Program-made: the position numbers and the translations under genes
In this document: in pieces, positions 27,001-34,057 of the stretch
How positions within the stretch are numbered: position 1 is the first letter of the stretch
How the letters are laid out: every line of letters begins with the position of its first letter
Assembly (NCBI GenBank): GCA_041672395.1
Contig: JBAYZS010000021.1
Location: forward strand, 1 to 34,091
DNA: 34,091 bases
Source of the DNA: UBA5287 sp041672395
GTDB taxonomy: Bacteria > Bacteroidota > Bacteroidia > Bacteroidales > Dysgonomonadaceae
Reading direction: 5' to 3'
Notes under the pieces: generated by a model
Databases searched by the model: none
Seen by the model: only the letters and a program-made list of their open reading frames with translations
What the model was told of the DNA's origin: nothing

Positions 27001-27400
27001 TATTCGTGATATTTACAGTATAAACGATATAAAATTGAATGCTAACGCTTTTGGAGTCATTGCACCCTATCGGAATCAAATAGCAATGATTCGACAAAAA
27101 TTGATTCAAGCAGATATCCCAGATGCTGAAGATATTATGATTGATACTGTTGAACGGTTTCAAGGTAGTCAACGTGATATAATCCTTTTGTCATTTTGTG
27201 TAAATAAACCATATCAAATGGATTTCTTGTCTAACTTGAGTCATGATGGAAAAGTGGATCGTAAACTGAATGTTGCACTTACTAGGGCACGTCAACAGCT
27301 TTATCTTGTGGGAAATATCCGATTAATTAAAAAGCATCCAATTTATGCATCACTCCTTCAGTTTCTAAAAGATAAAATCTACATTTTAAATGAAAAGTAG
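24065..27400 (+). CDS. PD-(D/E)XK nuclease-SF1 helicase fusion, Dna2/Upf1-like
   Basis: An 1111-residue cytoplasmic protein combining a RecB/Cas4-type nuclease with a superfamily 1B helicase, as in Dna2. An N-terminal region of unclear function (1-200) is followed by the nuclease: GRLDLL with Asp343, VELKSG with Glu358-x-Lys360, and NHEVQTAIY with Gln381 and Tyr385. After a beta-rich linker comes the helicase: Walker A GPPGTGKT (692-699), Walker B-like DEAS (815-818), GDHNQL, DTVERFQGSQRD (from 1027) and LTRAR (1072-1076). The four-cysteine Fe-S cluster of Dna2 and Cas4 nucleases is not evident after the Gln/Tyr motif. It lies 14 bp after dgkA. A role in DNA repair or processing is inferred. 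ATG 24074 is an alternative start. Confidence 0.9.
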   Translation: MINMNEYIEEIKQITQSKSQFTEKYLLLKRLLERICKKLTENEAMQFPNLFSRLVMLSQRYNLPKSLEWRLQHFRVQSNNIRSNENTETSEVEYTKAEQAVLDFCRYISGEKTISDSFVPHKHSVLEHDKLRVIILSIDKENELLKCAVESAPETIITVKYSVTPNNNAFNESVSRFWEGAQLNLIDCKSNEEGYLIPKFFILEPDYLIDASQLAECFHNFCISPLLYFKNKFEAKENRKSLLLGNLANYFLDALIFAEDIDNIQFNEVFFNSFKETPLEYTTCEDIRNKPDFRVFITNASLQFQNIKRVIKHDFPECGIQLNQCTLEPSFFSETFGFQGRLDLLQLANQHNNFKIVELKSGSLPYPKYNKSKISINHEVQTAIYRLMIESVYDKDSRKIDAAILYSSAQNQGENLRFAAVYQHFDKQILDIRNQIVANEHAIVNGTNETVEHMFALLFQSLTPSQPDFFVNKVTILQETLIQCSEVELSYYYRFIRFIGREIYLQKIGDTNYESPTGIASLWNSDFAERAESLDVIFDLSIFSVDNSENGMTVIFQRHNDNNNLVNFRNGDICIVYPRKDAADTVLNNQILKGNIAHIDADKVEVHFRHKQKNLSFFKSNPIWAIEHDRLDTSYNNMYKSLFEFLKAPTHKRNLLLGLQAPKSNEKQFKEAYPENLIQKAISAKDYFLIVGPPGTGKTSIFSRRLIEEYYAKEDVNILVLAYTNRAVDELCDAVNAAFGYFDGQCDKYIRIGSNLSCSDKYRHRLLQNISQKSEDRKSIRFEIEQTRIFVATLASIASRMDLFELKHFQVAIIDEASQILEPQIIGLLPKFDKFILIGDHNQLSTIVLQKKICSKITERELVNIGIIDCKDSFFERMLRLCIERNWTQSFSFLTVQGRMHKDISAFPSEYFYSGQLFPANEWQHDLWNLKSESYNDIFHQTVATQRIAFFSTEKTSANSTSDKTNESEAETIVSIINAIRDIYSINDIKLNANAFGVIAPYRNQIAMIRQKLIQADIPDAEDIMIDTVERFQGSQRDIILLSFCVNKPYQMDFLSNLSHDGKVDRKLNVALTRARQQLYLVGNIRLIKKHPIYASLLQFLKDKIYILNEK

Positions 27401-27440
27401 AAAATATCTCTTTAAATTTCTCATTTTAGTATTTTTTTTA

Positions 27441-27448
27441 TATTTTTG
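27441..27448 (+). promoter_or_regulatory. tRNA-Gln promoter, -7 box
   Basis: TATTTTTG is an exact TAnnTTTG match, 11 bp upstream of the first base of the tRNA. The -33 region is AT-rich without a clear TTTG. Confidence 0.5.
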
Positions 27449-27458
27449 CAGTCAAAAT

Positions 27459-27532
27459 TGTCCTGTGGTGTAATGGTAGCACAACAGATTCTGGGCCTGT
27501 TTGTCTTGGTTCGAATCCAGGCAGGACAACCA
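27459..27532 (+). tRNA. tRNA-Gln (anticodon CTG), CCA encoded
   Basis: A complete cloverleaf can be folded. The 7-bp acceptor is TGTCCTG/CAGGACA, followed by discriminator A and encoded CCA. The D stem is GTG(T)/(G)CAC with a GG-containing loop. The anticodon loop is TTCTGGG with CTG at 27491-27493. The T stem is CTTGG/CCAGG with loop TTCGAAT. CTG reads CAG, giving glutamine. The base pair next to the anticodon loop (31-39) is A-C, a mismatch. Promoter and terminator are both present. Confidence 0.93.
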
Positions 27533-27536
27533 ATTG

Positions 27537-27577
27537 AAAAGCAGTCGGTTATACATTAATCGATTGCTTTTGTTTTT
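27537..27577 (+). terminator. terminator after tRNA-Gln
   Basis: A 10-bp stem AAAGCAGTCG/CGATTGCTTT (27538-27547 and 27561-27570) with one G-T pair and a 13-nt loop, followed by TGTTTTT. Confidence 0.72.
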
Positions 27578-27599
27578 ATAATTTCAAACTACAGATATT

Positions 27600-27710
27600 A
27601 TGTCTTTCACTAAAAATGACTTTAAAAGATGGTTTGTTAAAGGGTTGATAATGGGATTAGTTATCGGTATAATAATTATTTCATTCTTTTACTTTTTCTA
27701 TATTAAGTAA
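27600..27710 (+). CDS. small single-pass membrane peptide, 36 residues
   Basis: ATG at 27600, stop TAA at 27708-27710. The peptide has a charged N terminus (KNDFKRWFVKG) and one hydrophobic helix rich in Ile and Phe, ending in YIK. It lies after the tRNA terminator and before the DUF4199 gene. No strong ribosome-binding site or promoter box was seen, and I do not recognise a family. The good amphipathic-then-hydrophobic layout argues for a real gene, but conservation is untested. Confidence 0.45.
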   Translation: MSFTKNDFKRWFVKGLIMGLVIGIIIISFFYFFYIK

Positions 27711-27754
27711 AAGAACAAATACTCACCCTCATACAAACATTCATCGTTTTTGAT

Positions 27755-27762
27755 TACATTTG
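27755..27762 (+). promoter_or_regulatory. promoter for the DUF4199 operon, -7 box
   Basis: TACATTTG matches TAnnTTTG 21 bp upstream of the ATG at 27783. No TTTG is present at the expected -33. The box lies downstream of the alternative ATG at 27750, which argues against that start. Confidence 0.52.
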
Positions 27763-27782
27763 CATTGATAAATATAAACAAT

Positions 27783-28301
27783 ATGCAGGAAGACAAAAGC
27801 CATTTACTTTATTTTGCTATGCGTTATGGAATATTACTTGGTATGTTCTGGATTTTCAAGTACCTTTTCATTATAGGAGCAAAAGAGATGCCTCTTCTTA
27901 TGAACGTGAATTCAATATTAAGTTTTGGAACACTTATTTTACTTGTTTATTTTCTTATTAGATATAAATCAAAATTAAAAGCACCTATTGGTTATTGGCA
28001 TTGTGTCAGTTTTTCAATCCTAATATTTTTCTTTGCAGGAATTTTTGAGGCAATCATTGTATTTATTCATACAAATTGGGTTGATACCGCATTTATTCCC
28101 GATTTATATGAGAATGCATTAATTATCATAAAAGAACTTGGCATGAATTCGGTTTTTGCTGAGGCAGAAAATCAACCTTTTCCATCGCCGGTATATTATA
28201 CTTTCAACTCGTTGTTAAGCAATGTTTTTATTGGATTAATTTTAGGATTAGCAGTTTCACCAATAGTAGTAAATTACAAACCTAAACAACATAAAGCATA
28301 A
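27783..28301 (+). CDS. DUF4199 membrane protein
   Basis: A 172-residue protein of the DUF4199 family, common in Bacteroidota and of unknown function. Four hydrophobic segments are visible: an N-terminal pair (about 10-27 and 37-56), a third around 70-92, and a C-terminal segment ending in GLILGLAVSPIVV. The start chosen is ATG 27783 (MQEDKSHLLYF) because the longer frame from 27750 would begin inside the promoter. The glycosyltransferase gene follows 19 bp later. This neighbourhood suggests a role in envelope lipid or glycan handling, but that is only association. Confidence 0.82.
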   Translation: MQEDKSHLLYFAMRYGILLGMFWIFKYLFIIGAKEMPLLMNVNSILSFGTLILLVYFLIRYKSKLKAPIGYWHCVSFSILIFFFAGIFEAIIVFIHTNWVDTAFIPDLYENALIIIKELGMNSVFAEAENQPFPSPVYYTFNSLLSNVFIGLILGLAVSPIVVNYKPKQHKA

Positions 28302-28320
28302 TTTCATTTAATAAATAACT

Positions 28321-29271
28321 ATGGATATTTCAGTTGTTATTCCCCTTTTTAATGAAGAAGAATCTATTCCCGAACTTTACGAATGGATTAAACGTGTTAT
28401 GATTGAAAACAAATTTTCATATGAAGTCATTTTTGTTGATGACGGAAGTTCAGATGGTTCATGGAATTATATTAAGAACTTGCAGAAAGTAGAAAGTTCT
28501 GTGAAGGGTATTAAATTTAGACATAACTATGGAAAATCACCGGCATTATATTGTGCCTTCCAAAAGGTTGAAGGTGATGTAATTATTACTATGGATGCTG
28601 ACTTACAAGATAGTCCAGATGAAATACCTGAATTATATAAAATGATAAAGGAAGATGGATATGATCTTGTTTCGGGTTGGAAAAGAAAACGTTACGATTC
28701 AAAGTTAACTAAGAATATACCATCTAAGTTCTTCAATTATACAGCACGAAGAGTTTCAGGCATAAAGCTACACGATTTCAACTGTGGTCTAAAAGCTTAT
28801 CGTAAAGAAGTAGTAAAGAATATAGAGATTTATAACGATATGCATCGCTATATTCCAATTATAGCTAAAGATGCCGGATATACAAATATTGGAGAAAAAA
28901 TAGTGATACATAGTCCACGCAAATATGGAAAAAGCAAGTTCGGATTAAACCGTTTCGTTAATGGGTACCTTGATTTATTGACTTTATGGTTTCTAAATAG
29001 ATTCGGGAAAAAACCAATGCACATTTTCGGATTATGGGGAAGTATCATGTTTCTTCTTGGTTTTATTGCTGTAATAATTGTTGGTGCTGTTAAATTATAC
29101 GATATGTATCAAGGTAATCCATATCGACTTGTAACTGAATCACCCTATTTCTATTTGTCCCTCACTCTTATGATTTTAGGAGTGTTACTTTTTCTTGCAG
29201 GCTTTCTTGGAGAACTCGTTTCTCGAAATTCTCCGGAAAGGAACTTATACAGAATTGAAGAAGAGCTTTAA
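28321..29271 (+). CDS. family 2 glycosyltransferase, polyprenyl-phosphate type
   Basis: A 316-residue GT2 enzyme of the DPM1/GtrB/ArnC group, which transfers a sugar from a nucleotide to a polyprenyl phosphate at the inner membrane. The N-terminal GT-A domain has VVIPLFNEEESIP, FVDDGSSDGS and MDADLQDSPDE (metal and donor binding). Two C-terminal membrane helices (about 233-257 and 273-297) anchor it. The sugar cannot be deduced. It is the second gene of the DUF4199 run, and the nitroreductase gene begins 18 bp after its stop. Confidence 0.92.
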   Translation: MDISVVIPLFNEEESIPELYEWIKRVMIENKFSYEVIFVDDGSSDGSWNYIKNLQKVESSVKGIKFRHNYGKSPALYCAFQKVEGDVIITMDADLQDSPDEIPELYKMIKEDGYDLVSGWKRKRYDSKLTKNIPSKFFNYTARRVSGIKLHDFNCGLKAYRKEVVKNIEIYNDMHRYIPIIAKDAGYTNIGEKIVIHSPRKYGKSKFGLNRFVNGYLDLLTLWFLNRFGKKPMHIFGLWGSIMFLLGFIAVIIVGAVKLYDMYQGNPYRLVTESPYFYLSLTLMILGVLLFLAGFLGELVSRNSPERNLYRIEEEL

Positions 29272-29289
29272 ACTTTAAATTACTTAACA

Positions 29290-29808
29290 ATGGAATTTGA
29301 CAAGGTAATCAATGAGAGAAAGTCAATAAGGAACTTTTCTGACCAGAAGATAGATAAAGAAACTATTGAATCTATTGTTGAAAGTGCACGGTTAGCTCCT
29401 TCAGCAGCAAACAAACAACCTTGGAAGTTTTATATCTGCACATCTGACAACATTAAAGCATTAATCTGTGAAAGTTATGATCGTGAATGGTTCACAAAAG
29501 CACAAATTTATATAGTTGCTTGTGGGGATCATTCTCAATCTTGGAAAAGATTGAGCGATAATAAAGATCATTGTGATATTGACATTGCAATAGCTGTTGA
29601 GCATATTATGCTGAAAACAACAGATTTAGGATTGGGAACCTGTTGGGTTTGTAACTTTAATACTCAAATAGTGAAAATAGCTCTTCAATTACCTGAATAC
29701 ATGGAACCAATTGTATTACTTCCAATTGGATACTATCAAGATGATTATAAACCTGATCCGAGAAATAAAAGAAGAAAAGATTTAAATGAAATAGTTGCAT
29801 GGTTATAA
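29290..29808 (+). CDS. nitroreductase-family flavoprotein
   Basis: A 172-residue nitroreductase-fold protein, expected to bind FMN as a dimer and use NAD(P)H. It shows the N-terminal RKSIRNFSDQKI, the FMN-contact segment ARLAPSAANKQPWKF, and the later DLGLGTCWVCNF and LPIGYYQDDYKP. It is compact, near the short end of the family. The substrate is unknown; members range from nitro-compound reduction to dehalogenation. Eleven base pairs separate it from the apbE gene. Both are flavin-linked, though ApbE partners are usually FMN-binding domains of other types. Confidence 0.9.
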   Translation: MEFDKVINERKSIRNFSDQKIDKETIESIVESARLAPSAANKQPWKFYICTSDNIKALICESYDREWFTKAQIYIVACGDHSQSWKRLSDNKDHCDIDIAIAVEHIMLKTTDLGLGTCWVCNFNTQIVKIALQLPEYMEPIVLLPIGYYQDDYKPDPRNKRRKDLNEIVAWL

Positions 29809-29819
29809 GAATTAATCAC

Positions 29820-30857
29820 ATGAAAAAAGAAAAAATACACATAATAATCACCATTTTACTCGTTTTTCTTATTGTGATTTCATGCGATAAAATAAGAAAG
29901 AATAAATCAAAAAACACATCAAATTATACTTATATAGCAGAACAAGGAGAAATATTTCATACAACTTATCACATTAAGTATCATTATAATGAATCATTAC
30001 AAACAGAAATTTTAGAAGTACTTAGTCGTTTTGATATGTCGTTAAATCCATTCAATCAAGAATCTATCATTTCAAAAGTAAACGGGAATGAATTGATAGA
30101 AGTGGATTCAATGTTTATAAAAGTGTTCAATAAATCGATGGAAGTATCCAGAAATTCTGATGGTAAATTTGACATTACTGCTTCTCCATTAATTAATGCA
30201 TGGGGGTTTGGCTTTATAAATATGGAAAATATTACGAGTCAAGCTATTGACAGTTTGATGGAATTCGTTGGATTCAACAAAATAATTCTTTCTGGAAATA
30301 GAATAGTGAAAACAGATCCTCGAGTTCAGCTAAACACATCAGCTATTTCAAAAGGTTATTCATGCGACTTGGTAGCGTACTTTCTGGATTCATATGGAAT
30401 AGAAAACTATATGATTGAAATTGGTGGGGAAATAGTAGCTAAGGGAGTAAATGATAAAGGAGAATGTTGGCATATTGGCATAGACAAACCTGTTGAGGAT
30501 TATTCTGCTGCAAAACGCGAACTTCAAGTAATTCTGTCGCTTTGCAATAAAAGTCTTGCAACATCGGGAAATTATAGAAATTACTATATTAAAGATGGAA
30601 AAAAATATGCACACACCATTGATCCTAAAACAGGTTATCCTAGTCAAAACGATATGCTTAGCGCAACAGTAATTGCAAATGATTGCATGACGGCAGATGC
30701 ATACGCAACAGCTTTCATGGCTTCAGGTTCAGAAAAATCAAAAGAAATTGCACAAAAAGAACCAGGACTTGAATACTATTTCATTTATTCAAAACCAGAT
30801 CAAATGATAGGTATCACTTATTCAAAAGGTTTTGAACAATTTTTTATAAAAGAATAA
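29820..30857 (+). CDS. apbE: FAD:protein FMN transferase, ApbE family lipoprotein
   Basis: A 345-residue periplasmic lipoprotein (signal with lipobox LIVISC) that covalently attaches FMN to threonine in target proteins such as RnfG or NqrC subunits. Family motifs are present: FDITASPLINAWGFG, QLNTSAISKGYSCDL, YMIEIGGEIVAKG, LATSGNYRNYY, HTIDPKTGYP and MTADAYATAFMASG. The start used is ATG 29820 (MKKEKIHII); the open frame reaches 29799, but those extra residues would precede the signal peptide and overlap the nitroreductase end. No FMN-acceptor gene is visible here. The methyltransferase gene follows 14 bp downstream. Confidence 0.92.
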   Translation: MKKEKIHIIITILLVFLIVISCDKIRKNKSKNTSNYTYIAEQGEIFHTTYHIKYHYNESLQTEILEVLSRFDMSLNPFNQESIISKVNGNELIEVDSMFIKVFNKSMEVSRNSDGKFDITASPLINAWGFGFINMENITSQAIDSLMEFVGFNKIILSGNRIVKTDPRVQLNTSAISKGYSCDLVAYFLDSYGIENYMIEIGGEIVAKGVNDKGECWHIGIDKPVEDYSAAKRELQVILSLCNKSLATSGNYRNYYIKDGKKYAHTIDPKTGYPSQNDMLSATVIANDCMTADAYATAFMASGSEKSKEIAQKEPGLEYYFIYSKPDQMIGITYSKGFEQFFIKE

Positions 30858-30871
30858 AATGTAATAAAATA

Positions 30872-31453
30872 ATGAACACATTACTTCATAATACTATTTC
30901 ACCAATTGATGAATTACAAGCTTCAGTCATTATAATTCCTATGACACAAGAAGAGAGAAGAAATCTAAAAATTAATTATTCATTTTATGAATCACGTTTT
31001 GGCTATACACTTATTTGTACAACTGAAAAAGGAATTTGCTTCCTTGCCTTTGGTGACGAGGATGAAATGTTGAAAGATCTAAAAAAGCAATATCCTTTTG
31101 CAATCATTCAAAATGGTTCAGACTCAATTCAATACTCCGCCCTGAACATTCTTGAAAATCTTAATGAAGATAATCAACCTGCATATTTACATATTAAAGG
31201 AACTGATTTTCAGTTGAAAGTGTGGAACGCCCTCATTAAAATCCCTAAGGGTAAACTTACTTCTTATCATTTAATTGCGAGTTATATTAATAATCCAAAA
31301 GCAGACAGAGCTGTAGGCAATGCTGTTGGAAATAACCCTATCTCTTATTTTATTCCATGTCATCGAGTCATCCGTACTGATGGTTCTCTTGGTGGATACA
31401 GATGGGGATTGGAAATAAAGGAGCAAATGTTAAATCTTGAACTAAATAAATAA
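30872..31453 (+). CDS. ogt: methylated-DNA-[protein]-cysteine S-methyltransferase
   Basis: A 193-residue suicide DNA-repair protein that removes O6-methyl groups from guanine. The catalytic motif IPCHRVIR carries Cys163. FQLKVWNALIKIPKGKLTSYHLIA and GNPISYF are also diagnostic. The segment PMTQEERRNLKINYSFYESRFGYTL and ICFLAFGDEDEML resemble the part of Ada-like fusions just after an AraC-type helix-turn-helix domain, but no such domain is encoded here. ATG 30872 is used; ATG at codon 24 (30941) is a possible shorter start. It is the fifth gene of the run. Confidence 0.92.
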   Translation: MNTLLHNTISPIDELQASVIIIPMTQEERRNLKINYSFYESRFGYTLICTTEKGICFLAFGDEDEMLKDLKKQYPFAIIQNGSDSIQYSALNILENLNEDNQPAYLHIKGTDFQLKVWNALIKIPKGKLTSYHLIASYINNPKADRAVGNAVGNNPISYFIPCHRVIRTDGSLGGYRWGLEIKEQMLNLELNK

Positions 31454-31463
31454 TTAAAATATT

Positions 31464-32849
31464 ATGAAAAGAATTTACTATTTCGTAATCATTATTATGC
31501 TGACATTGAGTGCATGTAATGTTAACAAATCGTCGCAAACACTTTTTGATGGCGATAATGTTGATAAATGGAAAACAAATGGTGATGTGACAATTGAGAA
31601 TCAAATCCTAAACCTTGGGAACGATGCTTCAATGTTATTAAAGAATGGAGATTACAAAGATTTTGAACTTAAACTAACTGTTCGGACTGTTGACAAAGGG
31701 AAAGGATTTATTGCCTTCCATACAGACAATCATGGGAATAACGGTTATCAAGTTGCACTTAATAATGATATTGAAAATCCACAATGGTGGACAAAATCAG
31801 GCAGTCTATTAGGAATTCGCAATCTTACCAAATCGTTAGTTGAAACTAACACATGGTTTGATATGACTATTAGAGTTGAAGGAAAAAGTATTGTTATAAA
31901 AATTGACGATAAACCCATAGTTGAATACATTGAACCAATAAATCCATATCGTACATCAGAAAATGTAAACCAGTTACTTTCAAAAGGAAACATTTACATT
32001 AAAAATATGGGTGATGGGAATATCGAGTTTAATCATATTGATATTTCACCATTAGATGATTCAACCATAGATATTTCTAAACAACAAGCAAATGCAATAG
32101 ATGAAACATCCGATGAAATAATTAAACTTAATCAGGAAAACTTTCCTGTACTTGATTACCATGTTCATCTAAAAGGAGGTATGACAGGTGAGATTGCAGC
32201 AGAACAAAGTCGTAAATTCGGAATTAATTATGCATTAGCACCCAATTGTGGAATTGGTTTTCCAATTAAAAATGATCAACAAGTAATTCATTATCTAGAC
32301 AGTATGAAAAGACAGCCTTTTATTCAGGCTATGCAAGGAGAAGGACGGGAATGGCCGAAAACCTTTTCAAAAGAAGTTCGTGATAAATTTGATTATGTTT
32401 TTACTGATGCAATGACTTTTACTGATACAAAAGGACGTCGTACACGATTGTGGGTTCCAGAAGAAGTGTGGGTAGAAAATGAACAACAATATATGGATTT
32501 AATTGTACAGAAGATAGTTGATGTTACAGAAGAGCCAATTGATATATATGTAAATCCCACGTTCCTTCCAGATGTTATGAATGATAGGTATGATGAATTA
32601 TGGACTAACGAACGTATGTCAAAAGTTATTTCTGCATTATCAGCCAAGAATATTGCATTAGAAATTAATAATCGTTATAAAATACCACATAAAGCATTTA
32701 TAGATAAGGCTAAAGCAGCTGGATTAAAATTTGCTTTTGGTACAAATAACACAGATGCAAACATCGGCAAACTTGAGTATTGTATCCAAATGAAAAACGA
32801 ATGTGGAATTACTGCCGAAGATATGTATAAACCTAAAATGAAGTATTAA
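31464..32849 (+). CDS. DUF1080 (3-keto-disaccharide hydrolase-like) plus PHP-like hydrolase, lipoprotein
   Basis: A 461-residue lipoprotein (lipobox LTLSAC, Cys18) with two domains. Residues about 25-205 form a DUF1080 jelly roll (LFDGDNVDKWKT, FELKLTVRTVDKGKGFIAFHTD, NTWFDMTIRVEGKSIVIKIDD, IEFNHIDI). DUF1080 members include 3-keto-glycoside hydrolases and lectin-like modules. Residues about 228-461 resemble a PHP-type metal-dependent hydrolase: LDYHVHLKGG with His233 and His235, ALEINNRYKIPHKAF and LKFAFGTNNTDAN. The last lacks the SDAH-type ending of canonical PHP. Substrate unknown. It is last in the six-gene run, 10 bp after ogt, and convergent with mtgA. Confidence 0.82.
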   Translation: MKRIYYFVIIIMLTLSACNVNKSSQTLFDGDNVDKWKTNGDVTIENQILNLGNDASMLLKNGDYKDFELKLTVRTVDKGKGFIAFHTDNHGNNGYQVALNNDIENPQWWTKSGSLLGIRNLTKSLVETNTWFDMTIRVEGKSIVIKIDDKPIVEYIEPINPYRTSENVNQLLSKGNIYIKNMGDGNIEFNHIDISPLDDSTIDISKQQANAIDETSDEIIKLNQENFPVLDYHVHLKGGMTGEIAAEQSRKFGINYALAPNCGIGFPIKNDQQVIHYLDSMKRQPFIQAMQGEGREWPKTFSKEVRDKFDYVFTDAMTFTDTKGRRTRLWVPEEVWVENEQQYMDLIVQKIVDVTEEPIDIYVNPTFLPDVMNDRYDELWTNERMSKVISALSAKNIALEINNRYKIPHKAFIDKAKAAGLKFAFGTNNTDANIGKLEYCIQMKNECGITAEDMYKPKMKY

Positions 32850-32881
32850 AACATCCTGTTTAAAGGTTTTTAATTAGTTAA

Positions 32882-33556
32882 TTATTCAGGTAAAACTATA
32901 TTGTTCATTTGACGTAAAATCTGTGATTGACGTTTTCGCATATATGAAGAAGGTTTTTTTGAACTGTAAACCAACGGATTAGGTAAAGTGGCAGCAATAA
33001 GAGCTGACTGCTTAGATGTCAGCTCTGCTGCTGTTGAATTATAATTGATTTTCGCAACCGATTCAGCACCATAAATACCATCACCTGTTTCCATTGAATT
33101 CAAGTACACTTCCAATATGCGTTCTTTTGACCAAAAAAGTTCAATCAAGACAGTGAAATAAGCTTCTAAAGATTTTCTAAACCATGACGATTTAGGCCAC
33201 AAGAAAACATTCTTAGCTGTTTGTTGGCTAATGGTACTTGCTCCCCTTGCCTTTTTGCGAGACTTATTTTCATTAATGGCCTTTTTTATTTCCACTTTAT
33301 CAAAGCCTTTATGATCAAAGAATCGTTGATCTTCTGATGCAATTACAGCACGTTTCATATTATCAGAAATTGATTCAATAGGAACCCATTTATGATGAAG
33401 CTTGGGCTTTTCATTGTTAGATATTTGCTGCACCAATCTAATCCCCATTAGAGGAGTGAGATGAACAGGGGCAAATTTAAAAAAGATCACTCCACCTATT
33501 GAGAGAATAAAAAACCAGATTATTATTTTACGCAGTAAACGAAAGAACTTTCTCAT
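32882..33556 (-). CDS. mtgA: monofunctional peptidoglycan glycosyltransferase
   Basis: A 224-residue membrane-anchored GT51 enzyme that polymerises lipid II glycan strands. A single N-terminal helix (about 10-28) is followed by the transglycosylase motifs: AVIASEDQRFFDHKGFD with catalytic Glu75, GASTISQQTAKN, KERILEVYLNSMETGDGIYGAESVA and SALIAATLPNP. No transpeptidase domain follows, so it is monofunctional. It is 42 bp downstream of the AlaX-like gene, with no clear promoter in the gap, so co-transcription is likely. It is convergent with the DUF1080 gene; only 32 bp separate the stops, with no clear terminator. Confidence 0.93.
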   Translation of the reverse strand: MRKFFRLLRKIIIWFFILSIGGVIFFKFAPVHLTPLMGIRLVQQISNNEKPKLHHKWVPIESISDNMKRAVIASEDQRFFDHKGFDKVEIKKAINENKSRKKARGASTISQQTAKNVFLWPKSSWFRKSLEAYFTVLIELFWSKERILEVYLNSMETGDGIYGAESVAKINYNSTAAELTSKQSALIAATLPNPLVYSSKKPSSYMRKRQSQILRQMNNIVLPE

Positions 33557-33598
33557 GAAGATATAAAAGACAGGATTGATTGTTAGACTGTAATGATT

Positions 33599-34057
33599 TT
33601 ATTGATTTTCTACTAATTTAAAACGCACTCTCCAGCGTCCATCATCATAATCATGACTAATAATTTTAAATTGACCAATTTCAGATGTTTGCTTTACATG
33701 ATCACCAATACATGCACAAATATCGTAGTCACCTACCCTTACAATTCTTAATGTTTCGGATACATTATCAGGCAGTTTTGAAAGGTCCACTAAATCAGTT
33801 GCATCATTAAGAAGCATAAAATCCACTGTAACAGGTAGATTACTTTTTATTACTTCATTTACCTTATCTTCAATAGCATTAATCTGCTCATCGGTAGGAT
33901 TTTGAGGAATAAAATAGTCACATTTACTTTTTTTTCGTTCGATATGTGTATTCCTTGAGCGTGGACAGCCAAACATTCTCGTCATTGTTTGATTCAAAAT
34001 GTGTTCAGCAGTATGCATTGGAGGATATTCCTGTTTATTATGATCGTTTAGTTCCAT
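33599..34057 (-). CDS. AlaX-like alanyl-tRNA editing domain protein
   Basis: A 152-residue free-standing editing-domain protein of the ThrRS/AlaRS second-additional-domain family. Zinc ligands are visible as H15-x3-H19 (MHTAEHILNQ) and C116-x3-H120 (CACIGDHVKQT). Such proteins hydrolyse mischarged Ser- or Gly-tRNA(Ala), but this one is short and its specificity is unknown. The open frame could begin at a TTG at 34063. I chose ATG 34057 because AGGA sits 7 bp upstream of it. It is first in a pair with mtgA; the upstream context lies beyond the window. Confidence 0.85.
   Translation of the reverse strand: MELNDHNKQEYPPMHTAEHILNQTMTRMFGCPRSRNTHIERKKSKCDYFIPQNPTDEQINAIEDKVNEVIKSNLPVTVDFMLLNDATDLVDLSKLPDNVSETLRIVRVGDYDICACIGDHVKQTSEIGQFKIISHDYDDGRWRVRFKLVENQ

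Noticed and set aside
24065..27400. Anti-phage defence helicase-nuclease system
   Set aside because: The domains would fit, but no other defence gene, mobility gene or atypical composition surrounds it; the neighbours are housekeeping genes.
27750..27782. Longer start of the DUF4199 gene
   Set aside because: The extension overlaps the TACATTTG promoter box and adds residues ahead of the usual N terminus.
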